NCBI GenBank assembly: GCA_934140005.1
Contig: CAKPBB010000001.1
Location: forward strand, 161,090-225,089
Direction of reading: 5' to 3'
From: an uncultured Clostridia bacterium
GTDB lineage: Bacteria; Bacillota; Clostridia; TANB77; CAG-508
Length of the DNA stretch: 64,000 nucleotides
The position numbers were made by a program, and so were the translations under genes. The notes under the pieces are model-generated. The model saw only the letters and a program-made list of their open reading frames with translations. It did no database searches and was not told where the DNA came from. This document shows positions 51,401-60,915 of the stretch, one piece after another (position 1 is the stretch's first letter; each line of letters starts with the position of its first letter).

Positions 51401-52915
51401 ATGAGTAGAGGAAAAAGATATGATAATGAACCAAAACTAAATATGAAAAAAGTAATAGCTACAATAATTGCATTTATTGTTTTCATTATGTTTATACTAT
51501 CATTGAAGAATTTGTTAACTAAAGAAGAGAAACCAAAAGATGTAGTAAATGTAGAAAAATATTTTTCAGCTGTTCAAGATGGAAAATGGGGTGTAATAAA
51601 TAGTAAAGGAAAAGAAATTGTTCCTTTAAGTAATGACGAAATGGTAACAATACCAAATAGTGCTAAAGATATATTTATAATTGTAAAAGATGCAAATTAT
51701 GCAGATGGCAATTATTCAACAAAGGTTGTTAATAAAGAAAATAAGGAAATTCTAGCTGATTATGAACATGTTGAAGCAATTCAAAATAGTTCAAATTCTA
51801 AAATTTGGTATGAAGATGATGTACTAACATATATGCAAGATGGAAAATATGGATTAATAGATTTTAATGGTAAGAAATTATTAGATGCTGAATATGATAA
51901 AATTTATGCTTTACCAGGAATTGAAAAAAGTGTAGTAATTGAAAAAGACGGAAAAGTAGGACTTGTAACTATAGGAAAAATTCTATTAGCTCCAGAATAT
52001 TTAGAGATTAAAAGCTTAAATAAAACTGATTCATCATTAGGATACATTGTAAAAGATTCAAATAATAAATATGGTGTAATAGATGGAACTAAAAAACAAA
52101 TATTAGAATGTAAATATGATGATATAGAGCAAGTTTCAGGAAACAATTTATATGTAGTTAAAGAAGATGGAAAATTTAAAGTAATAGATATTGATGGAAA
52201 TACAAAATTTGATAATGATTATGATGAGATATTAAACATTAATGGAGATAATATAATTGTAAAAAAAGATGGAAAATGTGGAGTAGTAGATTCAAATGGT
52301 GATGAAAAAGTTCCTACGGAATATGATACTTTAACAGTTGCTTTTGATAAAAATTATATTGCTTCAGAAAATGGAAAATTCGGAATAGTAAATTTATCTA
52401 ATGAAAAAGTAGTAGATTTTAAATATATAAATATGTATTATCGTCCAGAAGCAAATTTTGTTGAAGCTGAAAAAGAAAGTTATAAAACAGACATAATTAA
52501 CAACAATTATGATGTTGTGTTAGAAGATGTAATTATTTCAGATGTTAATACAGAAAAAGGATATATTAGAGTTAGAAAAGATGACCAATATAAATATTAT
52601 AATTTTAAATTTGAAGAGAAAAAATCACAAGACATTTTAACAGCTAATACACTTTTCTTAGTAAAAAAAGATGGAAAATATGGATATCAAAATAAAAGTG
52701 GAGCTTTAGTTGTTGATTGTATTTATGATGATGCAAGAGAACAAAACGAATTTGGTTTCTGTGCTGTGAAAAAGGATGGAGTATGGGGTTCTTTAAAGTC
52801 AGATGGAACAGTTATAGTAAAACCAAGTATAAATTTAGATAGTAATTTATATGTAGACTTTATAAGCGAATGGCATTTATATGAGGACATTTCATTAAAT
52901 ACATACACAAAATAA
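51401..52915 (+). CDS. Membrane-anchored WG-repeat protein
   Basis: 504 residues from ATG 51401 (TTGGAGGTATCA upstream). A membrane helix at about 18-40 (VIATIIAFIVFIMFILSL), then the rest outside. About nine WG repeats are visible, e.g. QDGKWGVINSKGKEIVPL, QDGKYGLIDFNGKKLLDAEY, NKYGVIDGTKKQILECKY, KDGKCGVVDSNGDEKVPTEY and KDGVWGSLKSDG. WG (KWG) repeats form beta-propeller-like binding surfaces and are common in Clostridia cell-surface proteins; ligands are unknown. It lies between spoIIE and an unknown membrane gene 23 bases downstream. Confidence 0.88.
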   Translation: MSRGKRYDNEPKLNMKKVIATIIAFIVFIMFILSLKNLLTKEEKPKDVVNVEKYFSAVQDGKWGVINSKGKEIVPLSNDEMVTIPNSAKDIFIIVKDANYADGNYSTKVVNKENKEILADYEHVEAIQNSSNSKIWYEDDVLTYMQDGKYGLIDFNGKKLLDAEYDKIYALPGIEKSVVIEKDGKVGLVTIGKILLAPEYLEIKSLNKTDSSLGYIVKDSNNKYGVIDGTKKQILECKYDDIEQVSGNNLYVVKEDGKFKVIDIDGNTKFDNDYDEILNINGDNIIVKKDGKCGVVDSNGDEKVPTEYDTLTVAFDKNYIASENGKFGIVNLSNEKVVDFKYINMYYRPEANFVEAEKESYKTDIINNNYDVVLEDVIISDVNTEKGYIRVRKDDQYKYYNFKFEEKKSQDILTANTLFLVKKDGKYGYQNKSGALVVDCIYDDAREQNEFGFCAVKKDGVWGSLKSDGTVIVKPSINLDSNLYVDFISEWHLYEDISLNTYTK

Positions 52916-52938
52916 CCAAAGAAAAAGAGGGAGTATAG

Positions 52939-54195
52939 GTGGAACTAAAGACAAAATATCAATATACTAATTTTATCTATCCATATGTGATAGATGAAAA
53001 TAAATATGACAAATATATATTGAGATTATTGAAGGATAAAAATTGTAAATTAAAGTTATTTGAAAAAGAAAAGGATTTAGATATATATAATTTTTTCTTG
53101 CCACATATTAGAAATTATTTATTTCCAACGTTTGAATTTAGAAATGAAATTCTTAGGGAATTCAATAGTTTATCAAATGATGCAAAAAGTAAAATAATTT
53201 CAAAACATAATATGACTTGTTTTGAATATTATCTTGATGAAAATGTACAAGGAAAAATAGGCGAAGGAGATGGCATATTTTTTGATATTGGAAAGATTGA
53301 AATAATATGTTTCAAAACAGGAATTTGCTTTTTAACATTAAAAACACATATTGATGGAACATCTTCTTTTTCAGATATACTTGACTTTAATTATAGATTT
53401 AAAACAATTTGTTCAGAGTTTTCAAATTTAAGAGATTATGAGAATATAAAAATACAAACTAATTCATTTAAAGACATTAAAGACATCAAAGAATTTACTC
53501 AAATGATTACAGGCGTAAATAAAAAGAAAAGTCTTTTTGAAGAAACACTAGAGGAGGCTCAGTTTTATAATTATTCTTATGTATGTATAGAGAATGACAA
53601 ATGGAATGAAAAAAATGATTTTTCTATGATTGATAATGATTTTTTCAAATATGCTAATGTACTTCCAAGCAATTATGCATCTGATTTTGATAAACAAAAT
53701 ATAGAACAGAATTTACATATTATAGAAAAATTAAAATATTCAAAAACTGCAGTTACTAAAACAAATTGTAATTTATTTTGCTCTGGTATAGATACATATA
53801 ATTATACGAAATTGCCATATGAATATGAAAACCAATATTTTTATACATATATAGTAGCTTTATATAAAAAATTGTTTTTGAAAAGAATGAACACACAATT
53901 TAAAGACTATGAGAAAATTTCAAAAATGAGAGCGAAATTTATAAATTTTACTAGAGAGTTCTGGGAAAAAGAGATTACAATTGATGATACTGGAACTTTG
54001 TTTTACAAAACAGTTGAAAAAACACTTGAATTAGATGATTTATATGAAGAAATAAAAGCAAAATATGAAATAATATATAAAGATCTAAATATTGAAAAAA
54101 ATAATGTATATTATTCAATAATTGTTATTTTATTAATATTTTCCTTGATTTTTAATACTATAAATATTTTGTTCTTAATGTATTTATTAGGTTAG
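52939..54195 (+). CDS. Unknown protein with a C-terminal membrane helix pair (CorA-like layout)
   Basis: 418 residues starting with GTG 52939 (AGAGGGAGTATAG upstream). A mixed alpha/beta cytosolic part (residues 1-240) is followed by long helices (KISKMRAKFINFTREFWEKE, DDLYEEIKAKYEIIYKDLN) and two closely spaced hydrophobic segments at the end (VYYSIIVILLIFSLIF, INILFLMYLLG). The layout of long helix, then helix pair resembles CorA-type channels or the RMND1/DUF155 family, but the Gly-Met-Asn signature of CorA is absent. No name is offered. It ends 9 bases before acpS, so it belongs to the acpS-tatD operon. Confidence 0.6.
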   Translation: MELKTKYQYTNFIYPYVIDENKYDKYILRLLKDKNCKLKLFEKEKDLDIYNFFLPHIRNYLFPTFEFRNEILREFNSLSNDAKSKIISKHNMTCFEYYLDENVQGKIGEGDGIFFDIGKIEIICFKTGICFLTLKTHIDGTSSFSDILDFNYRFKTICSEFSNLRDYENIKIQTNSFKDIKDIKEFTQMITGVNKKKSLFEETLEEAQFYNYSYVCIENDKWNEKNDFSMIDNDFFKYANVLPSNYASDFDKQNIEQNLHIIEKLKYSKTAVTKTNCNLFCSGIDTYNYTKLPYEYENQYFYTYIVALYKKLFLKRMNTQFKDYEKISKMRAKFINFTREFWEKEITIDDTGTLFYKTVEKTLELDDLYEEIKAKYEIIYKDLNIEKNNVYYSIIVILLIFSLIFNTINILFLMYLLG

Positions 54196-54204
54196 GAATT
54201 TAAA

Positions 54205-54570
54205 ATGAAAATTACTTGTGGTACAGATATTATTGAGATTGAAAGAATAAAACATGCAATAGATAGTTTGCAAAATAAATTTCTGCAAAAGATTTTTACA
54301 GAAAAAGAAATTGAATATTGTGAAAAACATGGCACACAAAAGTATGAACACTATGCTGCTAGATTTGCAGCTAAAGAGGCTATTTTTAAAGCAATTAGTA
54401 AAAAAACCAAAAGTATCAATTGGAATAAATTTGAGATTGTAAATTCAGAAAGTGGTAGACCAGTTGTTAATTTATTAGAAGATATTGCTAATTTACAAAG
54501 TATAGATGTAAGCATATCACACTGTAAAGCTTACGCATGTGCGAATGTTGTGGCAATATTTAAAGATTAA
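54205..54570 (+). CDS. acpS: Holo-[acyl-carrier-protein] synthase
   Basis: 121 residues, a normal length. ATG 54205. Family motifs: ITCGTDIIEIERI with the Mg-binding Asp, FTEKEIEYCEK, and YEHYAARFAAKEAIFKAI with the second metal-binding Glu; a C-terminal strand VDVSISHCKAYACA closes it. The enzyme moves 4'-phosphopantetheine from CoA to a serine of acyl carrier protein, activating fatty-acid synthesis. In operon with tatD, 23 bases downstream. Confidence 0.95.
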   Translation: MKITCGTDIIEIERIKHAIDSLQNKFLQKIFTEKEIEYCEKHGTQKYEHYAARFAAKEAIFKAISKKTKSINWNKFEIVNSESGRPVVNLLEDIANLQSIDVSISHCKAYACANVVAIFKD

Positions 54571-54593
54571 ATATACTAGATAGGAGTTTTAAA

Positions 54594-55358
54594 GTGGAAT
54601 TTTTTGATTCACATGCTCATTATAATGATGAAAAGTTTTTGAAAGATAAAGCTCAGATATTAGACGAGATATATAAATCAAATGTGACTAACTTAACATG
54701 TGTTGGATATAATATAAAATCTAGTTTTGATGCAATTGAAATTGCCCAAAAATATAATTGGATATATGCTACTTGTGGAATTTCACCGAATGATACTGCT
54801 GATTTTGATAAAATTGATGAATTAGAAAAGATTGCTACTTCATCAAAAATAGTGGCAATAGGTGAGATAGGATTAGATTATTATTGGAACAAAGAAAATA
54901 AAATAGAACAGAAACAGGCTTTCATTAAGCAAATTGAGATAGCCAATAAATATAATTTACCAATTGTTATTCATACAAGAGATGCATTTATTGATACAAT
55001 TGATATTTTAAAAAATAATGAAGTAAAGAATAAAGGAATATTTCATTGTTGCCCATTAAATCAAGAACTAATAAAAGAAGGTTTAAAATTAGGATTCTAT
55101 ATATCATTTAGTGGAAATATAACATTTAAGAATGCAAAATCAGCAGATTGTATTAATCTAGTCCCATTAGATAGAATATTGATAGAAACTGATTCACCAT
55201 ATTTAACACCAGAACCTTATAGAGGTACTAGAAATGACTCAAGATATGTAAAACTAGTTGCTCAAAAGATTGCAGATGTAAAAGGAATACATATTGAAGA
55301 AATAGCTGAAAGAACATCTGAAAATGCAAAAAGGATATTTAAAATTTTAGAAAATTAA
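54594..55358 (+). CDS. tatD: TatD-family metal-dependent hydrolase/DNase
   Basis: 254 residues from GTG 54594 (TAGGAGTTTTAAA upstream). The TIM-barrel metal sites are all visible: FDSHAHYND (His-x-His), IGEIGLDYYW (Glu), PIVIHTRDAF (His), IFHCCPLNQE (His) and LIETDSPYLTPEPYRGTRND (Asp and the family C-terminal loop). TatD enzymes are Mg/Mn-dependent nucleases with 3'-5' exonuclease action, implicated in DNA repair and turnover. It ends the operon; a terminator follows at 55368-55407. Confidence 0.94.
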   Translation: MEFFDSHAHYNDEKFLKDKAQILDEIYKSNVTNLTCVGYNIKSSFDAIEIAQKYNWIYATCGISPNDTADFDKIDELEKIATSSKIVAIGEIGLDYYWNKENKIEQKQAFIKQIEIANKYNLPIVIHTRDAFIDTIDILKNNEVKNKGIFHCCPLNQELIKEGLKLGFYISFSGNITFKNAKSADCINLVPLDRILIETDSPYLTPEPYRGTRNDSRYVKLVAQKIADVKGIHIEEIAERTSENAKRIFKILEN

Positions 55359-55367
55359 ACAGATAAA

Positions 55368-55407
55368 AGTACTATACTAGATATAAATTTAGTATAGTAT
55401 TTTTTTG
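55368..55407 (+). terminator. Terminator after tatD
   Basis: GTACTATACTA / TAGTATAGTA, loop of 10 bases, then seven T. Confidence 0.85.
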
Positions 55408-55449
55408 TCGTAATTTATACACAATTTATTAATAAAATGTGGAAAAGAG

Positions 55450-55661
55450 TATAATAAAAAATCCACGAATAGCCTTATTTCGTAAGAAAAGTGGAAAAAA
55501 AGCCTAAAAATGTAATTAAAACTTAATAAATTTAGATGCAAACTGTACAAAAGAACTTCCGTAGGCAAAAAAGAAATACTTTCCACAAATGGGAAAAAAG
55601 ACATATTGCAAAAAAAATCAAAGATGCTATCATATAGTTAACGAAAAAACAGGAGGGAGTA
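55450..55661 (+). promoter_or_regulatory. Promoter and structured leader of the LRR/dockerin gene
   Basis: TATAAT at 55450-55455 without a good -35 box. Downstream the leader can fold: TCCAC / GTGGA enclosing CTTA-TTTCG-TAAG (about 55462-55494), GCCTA (55502-55506) with TAGGC (55562-55566), and TTTCC / GGGAAA near 55580-55596. The motif TGCAA-N15-TTCCGTA at 55537-55563 overlaps the second arm, so it could be a second (ECF-type) promoter instead. I recognise no known riboswitch. RBS AGGAGGGAG ends it. Confidence 0.4.
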
Positions 55662-55665
55662 ATTT

Positions 55666-58600
55666 ATGAAAAAGAAAATGTTAATCTCAATAGCATTAAT
55701 TTTCGTTATGTTATTGAACTATGTTGTACCTTTTTCATTAGCTTATGAAGTTTCTCAATCAGAAGTTAAACTTACATTTAATGGAAACCTATATGCAGCT
55801 ATTAAGGATAACCTTATTGATGCTGGTGTAGAAATATTATATGCAAGTGATGTAGAAAGAACTTTAATATTGACACAAGCTTCAATAGATAGTATTACTT
55901 CTTTAAAATTATCTAATTATGGAATTGATGATTTAACAGGATTAGATATTTTTAAGAATGTAACATATATAGATCTATCAGCAAATGAATTAGATGCAGA
56001 AAGTAATCTAGATGTTTTGAATTCATTTAATTTAACATATCTAGATTTATCATCTAACCAAATTTCAGATGTTAGTATGATAACAAATATAAATGCAATA
56101 GCTACATTAAACTTACATAATCAAAGATTTAATGTAATTGAAATTGTAGAAATTGATGCAAATGATACTTCAGATCAAAAGACTGAAGCAACTTATGAAT
56201 TGCCTCAAATATTGAATTATGGAGGCACATTAAAACCAGAATGGTTACCAGAAACAAAATATCCAAATGGAGGAAACAAATCTCCATATGTAAATTGGGC
56301 AAAATTTGATGGTAGAAACATTACAGTTGTAACTGGTGAAAAAACAAAAACAACTTATACACCATATTATGGCATGACAAAAGTATCAGTTGATGTTACA
56401 GATTCAACAAACTTATTATTCAACTCAAGAATTAATTTATTTTATATTACTGTAAGTTCAGATGATAGAGGAATTGTATTTAAAGATGCAAACCTATATA
56501 AAGCTGTAAAAGAACAATTAACAAAATCACAAACAGTAAATACAGACTTAAAGAAATATACAGATGGAAAAAATTTATATTCAAGAGATTATGATGAACC
56601 ATTAGTATTAGTAATTAGTATTGATGAGTTAATCAATGAAATACCAAGTTTAGTTTTAAGTGAAAAGAAAATAAAAGATTTAACAGGTTTAGAAGCTTTT
56701 GTTGGAGTTGAAAGAGAATTAAATTTGGAAGGAAACTATATTGAAAGTATAGAAAAAATTCTTGAATTAAAAGAAAAGAAAATAGAAGAACAAGAAAAAT
56801 TAAAAGCAAGAGTAAAAGAACAAATTGCAAAAATCAAAGAAAATGTAGATGCAATTGAAGAAGCAGAAGGTGAAATTTCTGAACAACAAGAGGTGCTAAA
56901 AACAACTGGTGCAGAAGTTACTAAATTACAAAATGAAATTTCAAAATTAGAAGAAGAAATAAAAACTTTAACTAAAGAAACAGAAACTTTATCAGGAAAA
57001 TTACCAACTTATCAAGCTGAATTAACAAATAAACAAACAGCTTATAATAATAAAAATAATGAAGTTTTAGCATTAAAAAATGAATTAGTTACAATTAAAG
57101 AAAATATATCTAAAGCTTCAACAACAGAAGAAAAAGAAAAATTAAAAGCACAAGCAGAGGCAAAGGAAGCTCAAATATCAGCCAAAACAACAGAAGTTGA
57201 TATTGCTAAAACAGAATTAGATAATGCACAAAAAACTGTAACAGATACAGAAAATAAAATTAGCAGTAACCAATCTTCAATAGAAACAAAAACAAAAGAT
57301 AAATCAAGTAAAGAAACATCTTTAAATGAAAAAGAACAAGCAGTAAATGCTGCAAATCAAATTATTGCAAATGATCAAATAATTATTCAACAAAATGAAG
57401 AAACTTTACAAGTTAGATTGGAAAAATTGTATAATACATATAAAAAATCTTATAAATTTGCAAGAATAGCAACAGTTGAATTAAGTACTATTACAGATGA
57501 AGAATTTGAAGATTTAACTTATGAAGATGCTAAAAAAATGTTTGAAGCTCAAACATCAAAACTTGCTTCAATCGAAAAGAGTTTAGCAAAATATGAATCA
57601 AAATATATTATAGATGAGTTTGATATTCCAACAGTATCAAATGTAACAAGTAATTCAGGTACTGCAAATGAAACAACTCAAACTGTAGAAATTGAAAATC
57701 CAATTGAAACATACTTTAAAGATTTTGCTAAAAACCATGAATATTGGAATCTAACACAAATTAAAGTATTTTTAGACAAAGTAAAATATATGTCAACAGT
57801 ATTAGATATGATGACATATTGTTCAAATGAAAGAATGCATTTTGCAAAATCAGATTGTTATGCAGAAGAATATTTAAATAATGAAATAAAAGCAAATAAA
57901 TTTATGGGCGAAAGTACAACAATGTTAGAAGATATTAAAGCAAAATTAACAACAATTAAATCTAAATTTGAAACATCTTATTTACATCAATGTACTGGAA
58001 CAATAACAACAGTTAAATATGGAAATGATGCATATGCATTAGCTAAGAAATATAGTGAAGCAACAGATGAAGAAATAAATGCTTATGTTGCTATCCCAAT
58101 GTTAAAAGTATTAAACTTAAGAAGAAACTTAATTGAATCAATTGATGGAATTGAGGAATTAAATGAATTAAAAGAATTATACTTAGGCAATAATGAACTT
58201 GTAGATGTAACTGGAATTGACTGGTTAGCATTTACACAATTAGAAAAATTAGACTTATCTTATAATAGCTTAAGAGAATATAAATGTTTTGAAGGTATTA
58301 CAAGCTTAAAAGAACTTGATTTATCTAAAAACATAATTGAAGGTGCATTTGACTTTACACTTTCAACATTACCAAAATTAAAATACTTAAATTTATCATA
58401 TAATGCAATTAATGATATTGAAAGTATAGGAATCCAATTAGGATATATTGCTAGAGCTGCTGGATATGATGATGTAGCTTCATATCTAAAAGATGGAAAC
58501 TTTGATATAAGATTTTACGGACAAATCTTAACAATGAAAGTTGCTATAGCTCAATTAGGTAAAGCTACTTATGTTGATCTACCTAACATATTTAAACAAG

Positions 58601-59367
58601 CGGAAGAACTAGATAGTGTAAGAACATCATTTGGTATTAATAGTATTTTTGGAAATGTAACAAATGATGGTAAGAGAGCATTATTAGATACAGCAAAATT
58701 AGGAGAACAAACAACTCAAGTAACAATTGTAAATACAGATTCTTCAAATCCAGGAATCTGTGGAGGAACATACTGTACTGTTGAATATACAGTAGTCGCA
58801 AATCCAACAAACCCAGATAATAATAACACAACAAACAATACTACAAATAATACAGTTAACAATAATACAAACAATAATACAAACAATAATACGAATAATA
58901 CAGTTAACAATAATACAAGCAATACTACAAATACAGTTGTAGATCCAACAAGCTTTGGATATACAGTTAAAGGTGATAATGTAACAGGAGTATCACCTAA
59001 GACAACTGTTACAAACTTTACTACAAAATTAACAGAAGACTTTAAAGTTGTAGTTGTAATTGAAGGCGAAGATGGAACACAAACTGTTGTAGATGGATAT
59101 ATAGGAACAGGAATGATTGCTGTTCTATATAACGAAGAGAACACACCAGTAGCGGCTTACGAAATAGTTGTAAAAGGTGATGTTAACGGAGATGGTCTAG
59201 CTAATGCTATAGATTCAAATTTAATCAAAGCATATAGAGCTGAAATTAAAGATTTAGAAGGTGTTTATAAAGAAGCAGCTGATATAAATCAAGATGGCAA
59301 TATTGATGCAATAGATTCAAGATTGTTATTGTATCATAGAGCTGAAATTGATGGATATATACTTTAA
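55666..59367 (+). CDS. Exported leucine-rich-repeat, coiled-coil protein with C-terminal type I dockerin
   Basis: 1233 residues; ATG 55666 with RBS CAGGAGGGAGTAATTT. Signal peptide 1-26. Internalin-type LRRs at about 60-140 (LTGLDIFKNVTYIDLSANEL, LTYLDLSSNQISDVSMI), a charged coiled coil at about 360-590 (EEQEKLKARVKEQIAKIKEN), further LRRs at about 810-920 (MLKVLNLRRNLIESIDGIEE), an Asn/Thr linker about 1050-1092 and a small domain. A dockerin at about 1170-1233 has two calcium loops: GDVNGDGLANAIDSNLIKAY and AADINQDGNIDAIDSRLLLY, each D-x-N-x-D-G-x-x-x-A-I-D. It lacks any membrane anchor, so it would be held at the surface by a cohesin, plausibly the next gene's product. Confidence 0.9.
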   Translation: MKKKMLISIALIFVMLLNYVVPFSLAYEVSQSEVKLTFNGNLYAAIKDNLIDAGVEILYASDVERTLILTQASIDSITSLKLSNYGIDDLTGLDIFKNVTYIDLSANELDAESNLDVLNSFNLTYLDLSSNQISDVSMITNINAIATLNLHNQRFNVIEIVEIDANDTSDQKTEATYELPQILNYGGTLKPEWLPETKYPNGGNKSPYVNWAKFDGRNITVVTGEKTKTTYTPYYGMTKVSVDVTDSTNLLFNSRINLFYITVSSDDRGIVFKDANLYKAVKEQLTKSQTVNTDLKKYTDGKNLYSRDYDEPLVLVISIDELINEIPSLVLSEKKIKDLTGLEAFVGVERELNLEGNYIESIEKILELKEKKIEEQEKLKARVKEQIAKIKENVDAIEEAEGEISEQQEVLKTTGAEVTKLQNEISKLEEEIKTLTKETETLSGKLPTYQAELTNKQTAYNNKNNEVLALKNELVTIKENISKASTTEEKEKLKAQAEAKEAQISAKTTEVDIAKTELDNAQKTVTDTENKISSNQSSIETKTKDKSSKETSLNEKEQAVNAANQIIANDQIIIQQNEETLQVRLEKLYNTYKKSYKFARIATVELSTITDEEFEDLTYEDAKKMFEAQTSKLASIEKSLAKYESKYIIDEFDIPTVSNVTSNSGTANETTQTVEIENPIETYFKDFAKNHEYWNLTQIKVFLDKVKYMSTVLDMMTYCSNERMHFAKSDCYAEEYLNNEIKANKFMGESTTMLEDIKAKLTTIKSKFETSYLHQCTGTITTVKYGNDAYALAKKYSEATDEEINAYVAIPMLKVLNLRRNLIESIDGIEELNELKELYLGNNELVDVTGIDWLAFTQLEKLDLSYNSLREYKCFEGITSLKELDLSKNIIEGAFDFTLSTLPKLKYLNLSYNAINDIESIGIQLGYIARAAGYDDVASYLKDGNFDIRFYGQILTMKVAIAQLGKATYVDLPNIFKQAEELDSVRTSFGINSIFGNVTNDGKRALLDTAKLGEQTTQVTIVNTDSSNPGICGGTYCTVEYTVVANPTNPDNNNTTNNTTNNTVNNNTNNNTNNNTNNTVNNNTSNTTNTVVDPTSFGYTVKGDNVTGVSPKTTVTNFTTKLTEDFKVVVVIEGEDGTQTVVDGYIGTGMIAVLYNEENTPVAAYEIVVKGDVNGDGLANAIDSNLIKAYRAEIKDLEGVYKEAADINQDGNIDAIDSRLLLYHRAEIDGYIL

Positions 59368-59418
59368 TATATTCAAACTTAAGATAACAAAATAATTAAA
59401 ATGGTAAATACTTTATTT

Positions 59419-59454
59419 CAAATGAGAAGTTTTACGAGAAAAGCTTCTCATTTG
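59419..59454 (+). repeat. Strong hairpin between the dockerin and cohesin-like genes
   Basis: CAAATGAGAAG / CTTCTCATTTG, 11 perfect pairs, 14-base loop. No T-run follows, so it is a weak terminator or an RNA-stability element. The rest of 59368-59580 is non-coding; TTGCAT at 59519 with TATTCT 17 bases on is a poor promoter candidate. Confidence 0.6.
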
Positions 59455-59580
59455 GATACAAATAAAATTTGCTTAAAATTTTATGAAAAATTTTACAAGA
59501 AAAGGTAAAAAATAAGTATTGCATTTTATATCGAAAAATGTTATTCTTATTATGTATAGTATACAAATAAGGAGAATATT

Positions 59581-60696
59581 ATGAATAGAAAATCAATAAT
59601 AGTAAGTGTGTTTTTATTAATAATAATGCTACTTTGTAGTTCTGTATATGCAGTTTTTGATGCAGATTTTCAATTAAAATATGATAAGCAAACTGTAAAA
59701 GCAGGAGATACAATAAAAGTAACATTAAAAGTATTAAATATTACAGGAACTGAAAAAGGTGTTGAAAATATTGAAGGCTATATAAATGTAGATAAAAATA
59801 TTATAGAACCAATAACAGTTGATAATATTGAGAAAGATGAAAATGGAAAAGTTGTCATAGGAGATATGAAATTAAATATTCAAGATTTAACTAATGCAAC
59901 AAATACAGATTCAATCCAAGAAAATGGTATAGTATTTAATGGTAAACCTTTATCAGGAAATGATGCAAAAATCATTATGGATTTTCCAAAGCCATTAACA
60001 ACTGATACAGAAACTTTAACAATGAATTTTAAAGTAAAAGAAGATGCCAAAATAGGAAAAGTAGAAAAGGCTATACAATACAATATGTTTGTAATGTATT
60101 CTGGAGAAGAAAAAACTGTATCAGCAACTGGTTCATTAGACATTACTGTTGAAGAATCAGAACATAAATGGGTTGTAGATAAAGAAAAAAGCAAAGCTGC
60201 AACTTGTGAAGAAGATGGATATACATACTATGTATGTAGTGTATGTGGAGAAACAAAAACAGAAGTTATAAAGGCTTTGGGTCATAAGTTTGGAGATTGG
60301 AAAGTTGTAAAGGAAGCAACTACAACTTCAGAAGGTCAAAAGCAAAGAACTTGTTCAGTTTGTGGAGAAGTAGAAACACAAACGATTTCAAAATTAAAAG
60401 ATACAAATACCAATACGAATAATACAAATAATAACACAAATACTAATAATGTAACAAATAATGTCGTAAATAATACTAATACAAATACTAACAAAAATAA
60501 CAATACAAATGGCAATAACACTGTAAAAAATAACACTACGAACAATGCAGGAAATTCAGCAAACACAACAGATAAAACAACATCAAATAAAGTATTGCCA
60601 GCAGCTGGTGCAGTTAATTTAATAATACCAGCAATAGTATTAATAGCAATAGCTTATGCTTGCTATAACAAATATATAAAATATAAAGATATTTAA
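59581..60696 (+). CDS. Anchored cohesin-like surface protein with Cys-rich module
   Basis: 371 residues, ATG 59581 behind AAGGAGAATATT. Signal peptide 1-23. Residues 25-190 have a cohesin-type pattern: YDKQTVKAGDTIKVTLKVLN, then IEGYINVDKNII, and near the end LTMNFKVKEDAKIGKVEKAI, the usual A-x-x-G segment. Residues 195-275 are two zinc-ribbon-like units (CEEDGYTYYVCSVCGET, RTCSVCGEVET) of the kind common in gut Clostridia surface proteins. An Asn/Thr linker follows. LPAAG at 339-343, a hydrophobic helix (VNLIIPAIVLIAIAYACY) and KYIKYKDI form a sorting-signal-like end with Ala in place of Thr. As an anchored cohesin it could hold the dockerin protein upstream. Confidence 0.75.
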   Translation: MNRKSIIVSVFLLIIMLLCSSVYAVFDADFQLKYDKQTVKAGDTIKVTLKVLNITGTEKGVENIEGYINVDKNIIEPITVDNIEKDENGKVVIGDMKLNIQDLTNATNTDSIQENGIVFNGKPLSGNDAKIIMDFPKPLTTDTETLTMNFKVKEDAKIGKVEKAIQYNMFVMYSGEEKTVSATGSLDITVEESEHKWVVDKEKSKAATCEEDGYTYYVCSVCGETKTEVIKALGHKFGDWKVVKEATTTSEGQKQRTCSVCGEVETQTISKLKDTNTNTNNTNNNTNTNNVTNNVVNNTNTNTNKNNNTNGNNTVKNNTTNNAGNSANTTDKTTSNKVLPAAGAVNLIIPAIVLIAIAYACYNKYIKYKDI

Positions 60697-60712
60697 TTGA
60701 GATTAACATTTT

Positions 60713-60737
60713 AAGAGTGGGAAACCACTCTTTTTTT
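60713..60737 (+). terminator. Terminator after the cohesin-like gene
   Basis: AAGAGTGG, loop GAAA, CCACTCTT and a T-run; 17 bases after the stop. Confidence 0.9.
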
Positions 60738-60855
60738 GTGGCACAGGAAAATATGCTGAACTTTATATTATGCAAAGTTTCACTAAACAATGTATAGAAA
60801 ATTTATTAAATAGATTTTGTAAATAAAGAAGTGTAAGTTTTAGAATCAAAAAATC

Positions 60856-60883
60856 TTGTATATTTTTTATTATGTGTTATAAT
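60856..60883 (+). promoter_or_regulatory. SigA-type promoter of lemA
   Basis: TTGTAT, 16 bases, TATAAT, 32 bases before the ATG at 60916; RBS GATGGAGGAGTTATATT. Confidence 0.65.
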
Positions 60884-60915
60884 TAAAACAGTTTATAAGA
60901 TGGAGGAGTTATATT

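Noticed and set aside
58716..59144. Minus-strand 142-codon Val/Leu-rich frame opposite the Asn/Thr linker
   Set aside because: It is the complement of the AAC/ACA-rich linker codons, with no start signal.
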